Assembly (NCBI RefSeq): GCF_035920345.1
Contig: NZ_CP109149.1
Span: 4,588,001 to 4,652,000, forward strand
Reading direction: 5' to 3'
DNA: 64,000 bases
Source of the DNA: Nocardia vinacea
Lineage (GTDB): Bacteria > Actinomycetota > Actinomycetes > Mycobacteriales > Mycobacteriaceae
In this document: one piece after another, positions 27,904 to 37,100 of the stretch
How positions within the stretch are numbered: the stretch's first letter is position 1
Layout: every line of letters begins with the position of its first letter
Made by a program: the position numbers and the translations under genes
The notes under the pieces: model-generated
Database searches by the model: none
Told to the model about the DNA's origin: nothing
The model's input: only the letters and a program-made list of their open reading frames with translations

Positions 27904-29106
27904 TCAACGGAACAACTGGATCGGATTCACGATGTCGGCGACCAGCGTGAGCACCATATACGCACCGCCGATCACCACTGCGACGTAGGTCACCGGAAGC
28001 AGTTTCAGATAGTCGACCGGACCGCCCGGCGCCAGCCCCTTCCAGCCGCGGACGGTATTGCGGACCTTCTCGTAGAGCACCACCGCGATATGCCCGCCGT
28101 CCAGCGGCAACAGCGGCAGCAGGTTGAACGCGCCGAGGAAGAAGTTCAGGCTGGCCAGGACCAGAATGAACACGCCCCACAGGCCGCGCTCGGCGGTCTC
28201 GCCGCCGATCTTGCTCGCGCCGTAGACACTGACCGGGGTTTCCGGATCGCGCTCGCCACCGGTCACCGCGGTCCACAGCGCGGAAACCTTCTGCGGCATC
28301 TGGGCCAGCGATTCCACCGTGCGCACGAACATCTGCCCGGTATAGGCGCCCGCGGCCGGAATCGCGGCCAGCGCGTTGTACTTCAGGGGCTCGTAGTACT
28401 CCGAACCGACGCCGACCGCGCTGACCTCGCGGCCCGGCCCGCCGTCATCGGGATAGCGCGTGACGCGTTCCGGGGTGACCTCGATCGTCCTGGTCTGACC
28501 GTCGCGCTCGATGGTGTAAGTGAACGGGCCGGTCTGCTTCTGGGTTTCGGCGGTGAACTGCTGCCAGGTCGTCACCCTCACGCCGTTGACGGCCTTGACC
28601 ACGTCACCGCGCTGCATACCGGACTGCTGCGCCGGTCCGGTGCCCTGGCAGTCGGCCAGCGTTTTATCCGGATTCTGCTGGGCGACGCATTTCATCGCGC
28701 CGATGGTGGTCGCGGGCGGCTGGTCGAAGCGCGGCAGTCCCCAACCGATCGCGAGTACGACCAGCAGGAGGAAGCCGAGCACGAAGTTCATGGCGATCCC
28801 GCCGAACATCACGACCAAGCGCTTCCAGGTGGTCTGGCGATACATGGCCCGGTCGAGATCCTCGGGTGCCAGTTCGTCCAATGCCGTCATGCCCGCGATA
28901 TCGCAGAAGCCGCCGAGCGGGAGCGCCTTCAGGCCGTATTCGGTTTCACCGCGCCGGAACGAGAAAATCTTCGGACCGAAGCCGATGAAATAGCGCCGCA
29001 CCTTCATGCCCGTGGACTGGGCAGCCCACATATGCCCGCATTCGTGCAGCGCGATCGAAATCGTGATGCCGAGGGCGAACAGTACGAACCCCAACGCGAA
29101 CACCAT
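27904..29106 (-). CDS. rip1: Site-2 intramembrane metalloprotease (RseP/Rip1 family)
   Basis: This encodes 400 residues from ATG 29106. The frame runs 13 codons further up. The first membrane helix carries the zinc motif H21ECGH25. A short cytoplasmic loop leads to FFxxxG-like segments (LKALPLGGFCDIAGM), then a helix, one PDZ domain (about 165-240, GPAQQSGMQRGDVVKAVNG), and the final helices with LLPLLPLDGGHI, the third zinc ligand region. In mycobacteria Rip1 cleaves anti-sigma factors and controls envelope lipid composition. It is flanked by ispG and dxr as in Rv2868c-Rv2870c (recalled order). Confidence 0.95.
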   Translation of the reverse strand: MVFALGFVLFALGITISIALHECGHMWAAQSTGMKVRRYFIGFGPKIFSFRRGETEYGLKALPLGGFCDIAGMTALDELAPEDLDRAMYRQTTWKRLVVMFGGIAMNFVLGFLLLVVLAIGWGLPRFDQPPATTIGAMKCVAQQNPDKTLADCQGTGPAQQSGMQRGDVVKAVNGVRVTTWQQFTAETQKQTGPFTYTIERDGQTRTIEVTPERVTRYPDDGGPGREVSAVGVGSEYYEPLKYNALAAIPAAGAYTGQMFVRTVESLAQMPQKVSALWTAVTGGERDPETPVSVYGASKIGGETAERGLWGVFILVLASLNFFLGAFNLLPLLPLDGGHIAVVLYEKVRNTVRGWKGLAPGGPVDYLKLLPVTYVAVVIGGAYMVLTLVADIVNPIQLFR

Positions 29107-29382
29107 TTGCTGTACAGCCCTCCTGCGTTGCGCAGCTCGCCTCAAATGAAGTGCGGCCGCCCGCAGCGGCCGCGATTACCCGCACAGGCACGTCCGTCCG
29201 CGCCGCGGGCACCCCGACCACAGTAACCGGACGCCGACCAACCTTCGCTCCCAAGTCTGCCAGGCCACCATCCGGCGGCGCGTCCGATCGCATCGAAGGC
29301 CGTTCGGCGCGGACGATCCGCCTGGCCGCGCACTTTCGCACGCCTGCCGCAAAAATCACCGGATAGGGCGGGAAATGCGCGC

Positions 29383-30525
29383 TCAGGCCGGGTGGACGAG
29401 CGCGCGGGCGTAGTCGCGCGCCCACGTATCGGCCGCCAGCACATCGTCGAGTGTCTCGGGCTCGGCCTGCCACCGATCGGCCGCCTCGACCGCGCGGGCG
29501 ACGGTGCGCACGATATCCGGGAAACGAATGATCCCGTCCAGGAAGGCTTGCACCGCGATCTCATTCGCCGCGTTGTAGACCGCGGTGACGCTGCCGCCCG
29601 CGGTGCCCGCCTGCCTGGCCAGCTCGACCGCCGGGAATACCGCATTGTCGACCGGCTCGAATTCCCAGGTCGACGCGGTGCTGAAGTCGCAGGCGGCGGC
29701 CGCGCCCGGTATGCGATCGGGCCAGCCGAGTGCCAGTGCGATCGGCAGCTTCATATCGGGCGGGCTGGCCTGAGCAAGGGTGGAGCCGTCTTTGAAGGTG
29801 ACCATGGAGTGCACGATCGACTGCGGATGCACCGTGACATCGATATGGTCGTAGGGCACCCCGAACAGCAGATGCGTCTCGATTAGTTCGAGGCCCTTGT
29901 TCACCAGCGAGGCTGAATTCAACGTATTCATCAGGCCCATCGACCAGGTCGGATGCGCCTTCGCCTCGGACGGATTCACCGATTCCAGCATTTCGGTGGT
30001 CCAGCCGCGGAACGGACCTCCCGACGCGGTCAGCACCAGCCGATCCACCTCCTCGGCCCGGCCGCCGCGCAGGCATTGGGCGAGCGCGGAGTGTTCGGAG
30101 TCGACCGGCACGATCTGGCCGGGTGCGGCGGCGCGAGTCACCAGCGAGCCGCCCGCGACGAGGGATTCCTTATTCGCCAACGCCAGTCGGGTGCCTGATT
30201 GCAGGGTGGCCAGGGTCGGCTCCAGGCCGAGCGAACCGACCAATGCGTTGAGTACGACATCGGCCTCGGTGCGGCGCACCAATTCGGTAACCGCGCCGGG
30301 CCCGCTCAGAGCCAGGTCGAGGTCGGTGCCCGCGGCCGGATCGGCGACCGCGACATTGCGGGTCCCGGTGGCGGCCATCTGGGCCGCGAGCAGCTCGGTA
30401 TTGCCGCCACGCGCGGCCAACCCGACCACCTGGAACTTGTCGGGATTGGCGGCAATCACCTCGAGCGCCTGGGTACCGATGGAACCGGTGCTGCCGAGCA
30501 GAAGGACTCTCACGATGTCGGACAC
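29383..30525 (-). CDS. dxr: 1-deoxy-D-xylulose-5-phosphate reductoisomerase
   Basis: This encodes 380 residues from GTG 30525. A GTG at 30513 is the alternative, and the open frame further upstream is not protein-like. It converts DXP to MEP in the isoprenoid pathway with NADPH and a divalent metal. The N-terminal dinucleotide motif is [21 protein letters not shown] and [13 protein letters not shown] are the hinge and metal-binding segments, followed by TASGGPFRG, the substrate loop. It is the target of fosmidomycin in other bacteria. All key segments look intact. Confidence 0.96.
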   Translation of the reverse strand: MSDIVRVLLLGSTGSIGTQALEVIAANPDKFQVVGLAARGGNTELLAAQMAATGTRNVAVADPAAGTDLDLALSGPGAVTELVRRTEADVVLNALVGSLGLEPTLATLQSGTRLALANKESLVAGGSLVTRAAAPGQIVPVDSEHSALAQCLRGGRAEEVDRLVLTASGGPFRGWTTEMLESVNPSEAKAHPTWSMGLMNTLNSASLVNKGLELIETHLLFGVPYDHIDVTVHPQSIVHSMVTFKDGSTLAQASPPDMKLPIALALGWPDRIPGAAAACDFSTASTWEFEPVDNAVFPAVELARQAGTAGGSVTAVYNAANEIAVQAFLDGIIRFPDIVRTVARAVEAADRWQAEPETLDDVLAADTWARDYARALVHPA

Positions 30526-30686
30526 GGCCCCATTGTGGCAGCGGGGCCAGCGACGCGCCCGCAGGCGGTAGCCCGCGTAACCACGTAGGGCGCCGCTCGC
30601 CGATCGAACACAGCCCTGCTGGCTACGACGAGCGGTCGTATGCCACGATATCGGCAGCAACGCTTACACCGAGCTAAGGAGCGATC

Positions 30687-30953
30687 GTGGCCGCCACGGA
30701 ACTCGAACCCACCAGTGACCGCGCAATCGTCACCCACGTGGACACCGCCGAGGTTCCGTCCGCCGAATGGGGCTGGAGCGGGGAATCGCGCCGCACCTTC
30801 CGTGTCGCGGGCTGGATCGTCTGCGTGATCCTGCTGGCCATGACGATCGGCAACCACAAGGGCCGCATCGAGGACCTGTTCCTGGTCGGTTTCGCCGCCG
30901 TGATCGCGGGCGTCATGATCCGCGACTCGATCCTGCGGCGCAAGCCTCGGTAG
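30687..30953 (+). CDS. DUF2631 membrane protein
   Basis: This encodes 88 residues from GTG 30687, which is preceded by TAAGGAGCGATC. The EWGWSGESRRTFRVAG segment is the DUF2631 hallmark. Two hydrophobic helices follow (WIVCVILLAMTIG and LFLVGFAAVIAGVMI), with a basic end RRKPR. The family is restricted to Actinobacteria and its function is unknown. It is divergent from dxr and has a similar position in related genomes. Confidence 0.88.
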   Translation: MAATELEPTSDRAIVTHVDTAEVPSAEWGWSGESRRTFRVAGWIVCVILLAMTIGNHKGRIEDLFLVGFAAVIAGVMIRDSILRRKPR

Positions 30954-30994
30954 TCCACACCGAAAGGTATTGACTCCCTCGGGAATTCGCCCGC

Positions 30995-31915
30995 CTAACG
31001 CCCTCGTCGCTTGGCGGGCTTTTTCTTGGCTCCGGCGTTCTTGACGACGCTCCTCGTCGAACGCTTGGCGGTGGTCTTCTTCGGCTCGGTCTTCTTGCGC
31101 TGAACCTGGGCCCGCGAGCTGCGTTCCGAACGGCCGCGCACGACGCCGACGAACTCTTCGATCAGTTCGGTGGTGTGCGCGACTGGCCAGGCCAGGGCGA
31201 TTTCCGTAGCCGGGACGCCCATCATCGTCCGGTAGACGAGGTCGCGGCGCGCGTACAGCCGGGCAATGGAATGCGGGACGATGGCGACGCCGACACCGGC
31301 CGCGACCAACTCGATGGTGCCCGCGATCGCATCGATATCGCTCGAGTCCTGGATCCGTTCACCCTCCAGATCGCCCATGCCCACCTGTTCGAACAGCGAC
31401 AAGGTGTGGTCTTTGGGCACCACGACGACGGGAAGCTCTCGGTAGAGCGGAATCGCGCTCAGACCTGCACGATCGATGGGCAGACGGACGAAACAGGCGT
31501 CGACGCGCCCGTCACGCAGCGCGGCGAGTTGTTCGGCCATCGGAATCGGGACCACCTCCAGCGCGGTGTCCGGAAACCGCTCACCCCAGATCCGCGTCCA
31601 TTTGGAGACCGTCACGCCAGGTACGAAGCCGACCCGCAATGCGACATCCTCCGCAGCCACGGGCTCGGGCTCCGCTGCCCGCGCGATGATATCCCTGGCA
31701 TCGCGCAGCAACTGCTGTCCCTCCTCGGTCAGCTGCGTCGGCTGCGCTCCGGGCACAAAAAGTTTCTTCCCGAGTTCTTGCTCCAAATCGATCACCGTGT
31801 GACTCAACTTCTGCCGCGAAATGTGCAGCGATTTCGCCGCCCGGGCGAAATGCAGTTCCTCGGCAACCGCGACAAACCAGCGCAGGCGGGTCACGTCGAT
31901 GGACTCGGGGTTCAT
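30995..31915 (-). CDS. LysR-family regulator with basic C-terminal tail
   Basis: This encodes 306 residues. The winged helix occupies about 8-67 (LRWFVAVAEELHFARAAKSL, SRQKLSHTVIDLEQELG). A periplasmic-binding-like effector domain covers about 90-250 (RVGFVPGVTVSKWTRIW, ATEIALAWPVAHTTELIEEF). The last 40 or so residues are an unusual Lys/Arg-rich, probably disordered tail (QRKKTEPKKTTAKRS, AKKKPAKRRGR) like the tails of actinobacterial nucleoid proteins. It is divergent from the DUF5997 gene and likely controls it. The effector is unknown. Confidence 0.9.
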   Translation of the reverse strand: MNPESIDVTRLRWFVAVAEELHFARAAKSLHISRQKLSHTVIDLEQELGKKLFVPGAQPTQLTEEGQQLLRDARDIIARAAEPEPVAAEDVALRVGFVPGVTVSKWTRIWGERFPDTALEVVPIPMAEQLAALRDGRVDACFVRLPIDRAGLSAIPLYRELPVVVVPKDHTLSLFEQVGMGDLEGERIQDSSDIDAIAGTIELVAAGVGVAIVPHSIARLYARRDLVYRTMMGVPATEIALAWPVAHTTELIEEFVGVVRGRSERSSRAQVQRKKTEPKKTTAKRSTRSVVKNAGAKKKPAKRRGR

Positions 31916-32069
31916 TCGTACGAGGGTATTGCCATCGAGGCTGTCGACTCACGAGGCGGGTGGTCCGAGGGCACCGCCGGGCCGGATACGCGGTGGCCTC
32001 GCCTTCGCTCTTCCACGCGCAACAGACTGCGGGCGGACTGCGTCCGGCTGTGCCCATTAGGCTGTACCG

Positions 32070-32483
32070 GTGAGCCCGGATAAGAAACCGCAGACCATGA
32101 AGCCGCTGACCGCGGCGAACAAGCTCGGCATCTACCTTCCGGCGACGCCCGAGGAATTCCGCAACTCCCCGATCTCCCGCGCCGAACTCGAAGAGTTGCG
32201 TACCAATCCCCCGGCCTGGCTGACCGAACTGCGCAAGGCGGGCCCCTTCCCCCGCGATATCGTCGCCCGCAAACTCGGAGTTTCCAATACCGGCCTGGCC
32301 CGCGCCGACGTCTCCGATGCGATGAACGCCGAGGAAATCGCTGCCCTGCTCGCCGACCCGCCCGAATGGCTGATCCGCGAGCGCGAGAACTACGCCGCGG
32401 TGCTGAAGGAAAACGAGCGCGTCAAAACCCAACAGGCCGAACGCCGCGCCGCTTCCAACCGCCCCGCCAAGAACCGCACGTAG
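32070..32483 (+). CDS. DUF5997 protein
   Basis: This encodes 137 residues, soluble. The N-terminal TMKPLTAANKLGIYLPATPEEF and the central WLTELRKAGPFPRDIVARKL followed by LGVSNTGLARA are the DUF5997 pattern. A basic, Ala-rich coiled end follows (ENERVKTQQAERRAASNR). The role is unknown. The divergent LysR gene next to it is a conserved partner in relatives, in my recollection, which suggests a regulator/target pair. Confidence 0.82.
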   Translation: MSPDKKPQTMKPLTAANKLGIYLPATPEEFRNSPISRAELEELRTNPPAWLTELRKAGPFPRDIVARKLGVSNTGLARADVSDAMNAEEIAALLADPPEWLIRERENYAAVLKENERVKTQQAERRAASNRPAKNRT

Positions 32484-32485
32484 AA

Positions 32486-32514
32486 CAGCCGCACTCAACT
32501 GGGGTGCGGTTGTG
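32486..32514. terminator. Probable terminator hairpin between convergent genes
   Basis: Arms 32486-32495 and 32505-32514 pair over ten bases (ACAGCCGCAC with GTGCGGTTGT, one G-T wobble) around a nine-base loop. It lies just after the DUF5997 stop and before the stop of the convergent membrane-protein gene. Confidence 0.5.
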
Positions 32515-32532
32515 TTCAGGTGGTGGAAGCGG

Positions 32533-32853
32533 TTATGTCGCACCGGGTTTCGTGGTGACCAGTTGGCAGGTTCCGTCGATGCACGAGCGCTGCAGTCGGC
32601 CGCGGGAGAGCGTCTGGAGCAAGCCGATTGCCCAGCAGGTCGGGCAGCCACGCAGTGCGACGAGACCGACCGGCAGGAGCAGCAGACCGACGGGGCCGAC
32701 CGCCGGCATCAGTGCGAACGAACCGACCACAGCGCCGAATCCGATTGCGCCACGGGCCAAATGGCGCGATAGCGACGCACTGGCGAACTCATAGCGCCCG
32801 CCCGTCGCCCGACCACCACCGCTCATGGAATCGCTACGCGATGCTTTCGTCAT
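32533..32853 (-). CDS. Small Cys-containing membrane protein, sigma-operon partner
   Basis: This encodes 106 residues. One hydrophobic hairpin (LARGAIGFGAVVGSFALMPA, GPVGLLLLPVGLVAL) is followed by a CxxC in RGCPTCWAIGLLQTLSRGR and a second pair in SCIDGTCQLV. The start overlaps the 3' end of the sigma gene by 20 bp, so it is translated from the same message. The location suggests a membrane partner or anti-sigma factor, and the four cysteines suggest metal or thiol sensing. I know of no named family, so the role is inference. Confidence 0.7.
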   Translation of the reverse strand: MTKASRSDSMSGGGRATGGRYEFASASLSRHLARGAIGFGAVVGSFALMPAVGPVGLLLLPVGLVALRGCPTCWAIGLLQTLSRGRLQRSCIDGTCQLVTTKPGAT

Positions 32854-33382
32854 TACCGACCTCCAGACTCTCCTGCACCGCCATACGCGCCCGATGCAGC
32901 CGTGATTTCATCGCCGCGGTGCTCAGCCCGAGCAGATCCGCGACCATTCGACCGCTGTACCCCTGCACATCTCGCATGATCAGCACCCGCCGCTGATCGC
33001 CGGGCAGTGCCGCGATCGCCGCGGCCACCCGTTCGGCCTCCCAGCGATTGATCGCCTCCTGTTCCGCCGATGCGATGGCCGAGTCGGGAATCGGTTCGGC
33101 CCGACGCACGCGTAACCGCAGTTGTCGCAGGCATTCATTGCGCACAATGCGAAACATCCACGAGGCCAACGCACCCGATGCCCGCAATGTCCCGATCTTG
33201 CGGTACAGAATGATCAACGCCTCCTGCGCCGCATCCTCGGCATCCTCCGGCGTCGCGCACAGCGAGTACGCGAAGCGCCGCACGTGCGGATGCGATCCGG
33301 ACACCAGCGAGGTGATCGACTCGATATCGCCCGCCCGCGCCGCGGCGACGAGATGTTCGTCGGGCCAGCACACCTCGGTCAT
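32834..33382 (-). CDS. RNA polymerase ECF-type sigma factor
   Basis: This encodes 182 residues from ATG 33382, which overlaps the stop of a 28-codon gene. Region 2 covers about 30-95 (VRRFAYSLCATPEDAEDAAQ, EALIILYRK, then ASWMFRIVRNECLR). Region 4 covers about 125-178 (LPGDQRRVLIMRDVQGYSGR, then LSTAAMKSRLHRAR). There is no C-terminal extension. Promoter targets are unknown. It is the middle gene of a three-gene overlapping unit with a membrane peptide upstream and a Cys-containing membrane protein downstream, the usual context for control by a membrane-bound regulator. Confidence 0.92.
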   Translation of the reverse strand: MTEVCWPDEHLVAAARAGDIESITSLVSGSHPHVRRFAYSLCATPEDAEDAAQEALIILYRKIGTLRASGALASWMFRIVRNECLRQLRLRVRRAEPIPDSAIASAEQEAINRWEAERVAAAIAALPGDQRRVLIMRDVQGYSGRMVADLLGLSTAAMKSRLHRARMAVQESLEVGNDESIA

Positions 33383-33465
33383 TCCGACCGGCTCCGCCGC
33401 CGCAGCACGGTGATGCTGCACGCGCAAATGAGCAGCGCCCCAACAACAATCGCGACTATGATCAC
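33379..33465 (-). CDS. 28-residue membrane peptide upstream of sigma gene
   Basis: A GTG at 33463-33465 follows a perfect AGGAGGT ribosome site (5 bases between) and opens a frame of 28 codons. It is a single hydrophobic helix (IIVAIVVGALLICACSITVL) and a basic tail RRRSRSE. Its TGA overlaps the ATG of the sigma gene (ATGA), a coupling arrangement rarely seen by chance. It could be a membrane peptide acting on the sigma system, or a leader whose translation loads ribosomes onto the sigma gene. Confidence 0.6.
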   Translation of the reverse strand: MIIVAIVVGALLICACSITVLRRRSRSE

Positions 33466-33625
33466 GTCGAACCTCCTGATCTCGCGCCGACCGTGTTGCC
33501 GACACAAGTATGAGAGGTGTAAACCCGCACAAAGGATTCACCGCAATCGAGCATCGCAGCCCGATCCATGCGGACAAACGACCAGACGTTGTTACGATGT
33601 GCCGTGGGACATCAAGGGAGGTGCG

Positions 33626-34417
33626 GTGGCTGAGGCCGATCGGGCGCCGGTACGCGTCGATCCATCCAAGCCGAACGCTGCTCGGGTGTACAACTACCTA
33701 CTCGGCGGTAAAGACAACTACGAGGTGGACCAGCGGGTCGCCGAGCGAATGCTCGCGGTCGCGCCGGATACCAAGACGACGGCCTGGTTCAGTCGTAAAT
33801 TCCTCCTCAACGCCGTGGAAGAGGCGGCCCAGGCGGGGATTCGGCAGTTCATCGATATAGGGGCCGGAATCCCCATCTCGCCCAACGTGCACGAGATAGC
33901 GCAGAAGGTCGACCCCTCGGCACGCGTCGTGATGATCGACTACGACCCGGTCGTGTACGTGCACACCAACGCGCTGCTGTCCGGCACGTCCGGTGTCACA
34001 TCGATACTCGGTGATATTCGCCGCACGGACGAGATCATCGAGAAGGCGCGGACCGAAGGACAGATCGACTTCGACCAGCCGGTAGCGATTCTGATCGTCG
34101 GCGTACTGCACTTCGTGATGGACGACGAACACCCGGCCGAGATCATCGCGCGACTGCGCGATGTGATGGCGCCGGGAAGCATCCTGGCCTTCACCCACGG
34201 ATCGGTCGACACATACGCGGAGTTCGTCGCGCAGTCGACCAGCGACACCGACGGCAGCTCGGCGCAGGTCCAATACCGGACCCCGGATATGGTGGCCGCC
34301 TACCTGGACGGCTTCGAGGTGGTCGAACCCGGTCTGGTGCCGGTACAGGATTGGCTCGACGACGACCTGCCGCGCACCAAGTTGGTGCTGTTGGGCGGAG
34401 TCGGTCGCAAGCCCTAG
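33626..34417 (+). CDS. SAM-dependent methyltransferase (PF04672 type)
   Basis: This encodes 263 residues from GTG 33626, with GGGAGGT just upstream. The N-terminus PSKPNAARVYNYLLGGKDNY is diagnostic of this actinobacterial family (formerly DUF574). Motif I is the modified IDIGAGIPISPNVHE near residue 75, followed by VVMIDYDPVVYVHTNALL and a VGVLHFVMDDEHP segment. A crystal form of the family binds SAM, but substrates are unknown. The stop overlaps that of the convergent MetE-like gene by 4 bp. Confidence 0.92.
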   Translation: MAEADRAPVRVDPSKPNAARVYNYLLGGKDNYEVDQRVAERMLAVAPDTKTTAWFSRKFLLNAVEEAAQAGIRQFIDIGAGIPISPNVHEIAQKVDPSARVVMIDYDPVVYVHTNALLSGTSGVTSILGDIRRTDEIIEKARTEGQIDFDQPVAILIVGVLHFVMDDEHPAEIIARLRDVMAPGSILAFTHGSVDTYAEFVAQSTSDTDGSSAQVQYRTPDMVAAYLDGFEVVEPGLVPVQDWLDDDLPRTKLVLLGGVGRKP

Positions 34418-35484
34418 CTCGCGGCGAGCGTATCGGCGCGGGCCGCGAGCGCGTCGGCGATCGGACGCGAACGGCGACCGAGTCCACATGCACTCGCGAC
34501 GCCGTCCACCGGTCTACTCAGTGCGTTCTCAATCAACCGCAAGGTCTCGACCTGCTCTGGCACCGTGGGAGTGTCGTGGACGAATCCCGCGTAGAAATTC
34601 GTGCCCTCGCCGAGTGACAGGTCCGCGAGGGGCGCGTAGAACGCAGGATCCGCCGACGGCGGGATATCGCCGGCCGCAAGCGGACCGTGCACATAGGTCA
34701 GCGGGCGATCCGACGGCCACTGCCGGACAACGGAATTGGCCAGCTCCACGAAGGGTCGCAGATCACGCATGCTGGCCCGGGACTTGTTGTGCATGCTTCC
34801 GACGCACAGATGAACGCCGAATCTGGTTCCCGCAGGCGTGGATTCGGCCAGCGCCGCAATTCCCTCGCCGAGGCACAATGTCGCCTCCAGCCGTCGGTGC
34901 AGTGGCTGCGCCTTCGCCATGAGCACCATTTCCGCGGTCGCCTCCAATTGCACGACCACGTCCTCGGTACCGACCAGTTCGTGAATGGCCGCGATATCGC
35001 GCACGGTCGCGTCACGGAATGCCTTGCGGTGCGACCGGACACCTGGAATGCCCATGGCGATGAAGGCCAGGGTGAAATCGGTCGGCATCCCGATCTGGAG
35101 AGTGAGTTCGGGCAGCTCGCGCGCCGTGCGCAAGTCCCGGAATATCGGCAGCGCCTCCTGGGCCTCGGCGAGATAACCGAGCTCCATCATGTCGCCCGTC
35201 AGCCCGCGACCGCTCGGAACGCGATGGATAGTCCGCTCCCGACTCGACCGCCACGTACCCGGCTTCTTCACTTCCAATGCGCCCTGCGCCACCAGATCCT
35301 CGATGATCGGCTGGATGTAGAACTCGTAGCGACGCGTTTCGCCCGTCGGGAGCGTGCGTAGGCGCGGACCCGCGGCATCGAGCATCGCGCGCATCGCGTC
35401 GTCCGTACTCGCACCCGGAAAGCTGCCGACGAAGTGCACACCACGCGAACCCATGCCGTGCATCGTAGATCGCATCTTCGTCAC
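34414..35484 (-). CDS. MetE/UROD-like TIM-barrel protein
   Basis: This encodes 356 residues from GTG 35484. In-frame ATGs at 35475, 35463 and 35454 are alternatives, and none has a clear ribosome site. GVHFVGSFPGASTDDAM at the start, FGVHLCVGSMHNKS in the middle and VASACGLGRR near the end occupy the positions of strand ends in cobalamin-independent methionine synthase-like barrels. The late cysteine corresponds to the zinc-ligand region. It is half the length of MetE, so it has only one barrel, and methionine synthesis is not implied. The function is unknown. Confidence 0.6.
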   Translation of the reverse strand: MTKMRSTMHGMGSRGVHFVGSFPGASTDDAMRAMLDAAGPRLRTLPTGETRRYEFYIQPIIEDLVAQGALEVKKPGTWRSSRERTIHRVPSGRGLTGDMMELGYLAEAQEALPIFRDLRTARELPELTLQIGMPTDFTLAFIAMGIPGVRSHRKAFRDATVRDIAAIHELVGTEDVVVQLEATAEMVLMAKAQPLHRRLEATLCLGEGIAALAESTPAGTRFGVHLCVGSMHNKSRASMRDLRPFVELANSVVRQWPSDRPLTYVHGPLAAGDIPPSADPAFYAPLADLSLGEGTNFYAGFVHDTPTVPEQVETLRLIENALSRPVDGVASACGLGRRSRPIADALAARADTLAAS

Positions 35485-35575
35485 GCAACCCCATAGCTAC
35501 GGATCTTCGTGTGCGGTATGGTGATTCGCCAGAAGATGGCGCGGCGCACGACATTTCCCATTCGGAGGGAACGCG

Positions 35576-36604
35576 GTGACGAAGAAGCTCTACGCCCGAA
35601 TACTGGTGGCCGCTACCGCGGCGGCGACGATGCTCGGTGTGGTGCCGGGCGGGGCCAGTGCTGATCCGGCCGCCTCGCCCAACCGTTGTCAGGAGATCTC
35701 TTTCCCGGTACCGCAGGGGACGTTGGGCGCGACCCTGTGCCTGCCGGACCGGCCGACCGATACCGTCATGGTGTTGATGGCGGGGTCCAACTACAACCAC
35801 ACCTACTGGGATTTCTCTTACGCCCCAGAGACTTACAACTTCCGGCGCGCGATGAACGCCGCAGGTTACGCGACGCTGGTGGCCGATCGACTCGGTAACG
35901 GCGCGAGCACCCGTCCGCCGAGCATGTCACTGACCGCATCCGCCACCGCAGAAGCCCTACACAACATCGTGCAGGCCCTGCGCCACGGCCTGGCGGGCGC
36001 ACAGCCGTTCGGCAAGGTCGTCACCGGCGGTCATTCGCTGAGCTCCGGCACCTCCGTCATGGAGGCCACCACTTACCACGATGTCGACGGCGTGCTGCTC
36101 ACCGGATATTCGCACACCCTGAGCGTGCCGGATGTCCTCGGTGTGATCGGCACCTACTACCAGGCGGTACAGGATCCCGTATTCGCCAGCCGCGGATACG
36201 ATTCGGGCTATCTCGTGACCCGGCCGGGCACCCGGGCCAGTGATTTCTTCGGGCCGGATAATTATGATCCGCAGGTGCTCGCGATCGATGAGGCGACGAA
36301 GGAAACCTTCTCGCTCACCGAATATCCCGACGGCCTCACCTCTACCCTGCCCGGGATGTCCAGCCTCATCACCGCCCCGGTCATGGTCGTCAATGGCAGT
36401 TTGGACCGGTTGTCGTGCGGACCCGCATATTCGATCTGCGCCGACAACGCGACCCTGCAGGCCGCGGAGGCCGCGTTTTTCAGTCCGGCCGCGCGATTGC
36501 GAACCTTCGTGCTGCCCGGCAGCGGACATTCGGTGAATCTCGCGCGGAATACCGCGCAATATCATGCCGCCGTCATCGCCTGGATGAAATCGGTCGTCGG
36601 ATAG
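35576..36604 (+). CDS. Secreted alpha/beta-hydrolase
   Basis: This encodes 342 residues from GTG 35576 after GGAGGGAACGCG. The signal peptide (KLYARILVAATAAATMLGVV) ends near GGASA, so export is expected. The fold shows VMVLMAGSNYNHTYWDF (oxyanion region), the nucleophile elbow GGHSLSSGTS near residue 152, an acid in NGSLDRLSCG, and the histidine in PGSGHSVNLA. Two late cysteines (LSCGPAYSICA) may form a disulfide. It is probably an esterase or lipase-like enzyme of unknown substrate. Confidence 0.88.
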   Translation: MTKKLYARILVAATAAATMLGVVPGGASADPAASPNRCQEISFPVPQGTLGATLCLPDRPTDTVMVLMAGSNYNHTYWDFSYAPETYNFRRAMNAAGYATLVADRLGNGASTRPPSMSLTASATAEALHNIVQALRHGLAGAQPFGKVVTGGHSLSSGTSVMEATTYHDVDGVLLTGYSHTLSVPDVLGVIGTYYQAVQDPVFASRGYDSGYLVTRPGTRASDFFGPDNYDPQVLAIDEATKETFSLTEYPDGLTSTLPGMSSLITAPVMVVNGSLDRLSCGPAYSICADNATLQAAEAAFFSPAARLRTFVLPGSGHSVNLARNTAQYHAAVIAWMKSVVG

Positions 36605-36637
36605 CTCGATCTGCTTGCGGCAGTCCAGTTTCCGTGA

Positions 36638-36925
36638 TCACAACGGACTGATCCGCAGAGGGTACGGGCGCACCACCGCGGCCGCGCGACCGTGCGCCGC
36701 CGGATCGCACAAGTAACGCACCAGCTGACCTTCCGTCAGTGCGCGATACCCCGGCACATCGATACGGCTGTATTCGACGAACACCGGCCACTGCCGTACA
36801 CCGTCTGGATCGATGAAGCCGAATCCACGCTGTTCGTCGAACCAGGCCACCGTACCGGTCAGCCATACCGAAGTCGGATCGATAACGCTGCTCATAATAG
36901 CCTCCGCGATGTCGGATTCGGCCAT
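36638..36925 (-). CDS. Cold-shock-domain protein
   Basis: This encodes 95 residues from ATG 36925, chosen because GAGAGGGG lies just upstream. The OB-fold holds GTVAWFDEQRGFGFIDPDG (with RNP1-like RGFGFI) and VFVEYSRIDVPGYRALTEGQ (with RNP2-like VFVEYS). It is longer than CspA, with about 20 extra N-terminal residues and a 25-residue C-terminal part (AAVVRPYPLRI). It should bind single-stranded RNA or DNA. Some usual aromatic residues are kept, so binding is plausible. Confidence 0.88.
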   Translation of the reverse strand: MAESDIAEAIMSSVIDPTSVWLTGTVAWFDEQRGFGFIDPDGVRQWPVFVEYSRIDVPGYRALTEGQLVRYLCDPAAHGRAAAVVRPYPLRISPL

Positions 36926-37100
36926 ATCCCCTCTCTCGGCTACCCGCGAATACCACTGGTAAACACCATTTTTCAGGCCGCGAAACAGCCCGACCACCGG
37001 GCGATATCCACTCGATTAACCGACCGAATCCCGGGTAGATCGCAAATGTGGTCCGAACCGGGGCCGCAGATAGTTCCAACTACCGAGAAGGAGTGCCGTC

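Noticed and set aside
27634..29226. 530-codon plus-strand open frame opposite ispG and the site-2 protease
   Set aside because: The minus strand carries clear catalytic motifs over the same DNA. The plus frame is Arg/His/Gln-rich without any motif.
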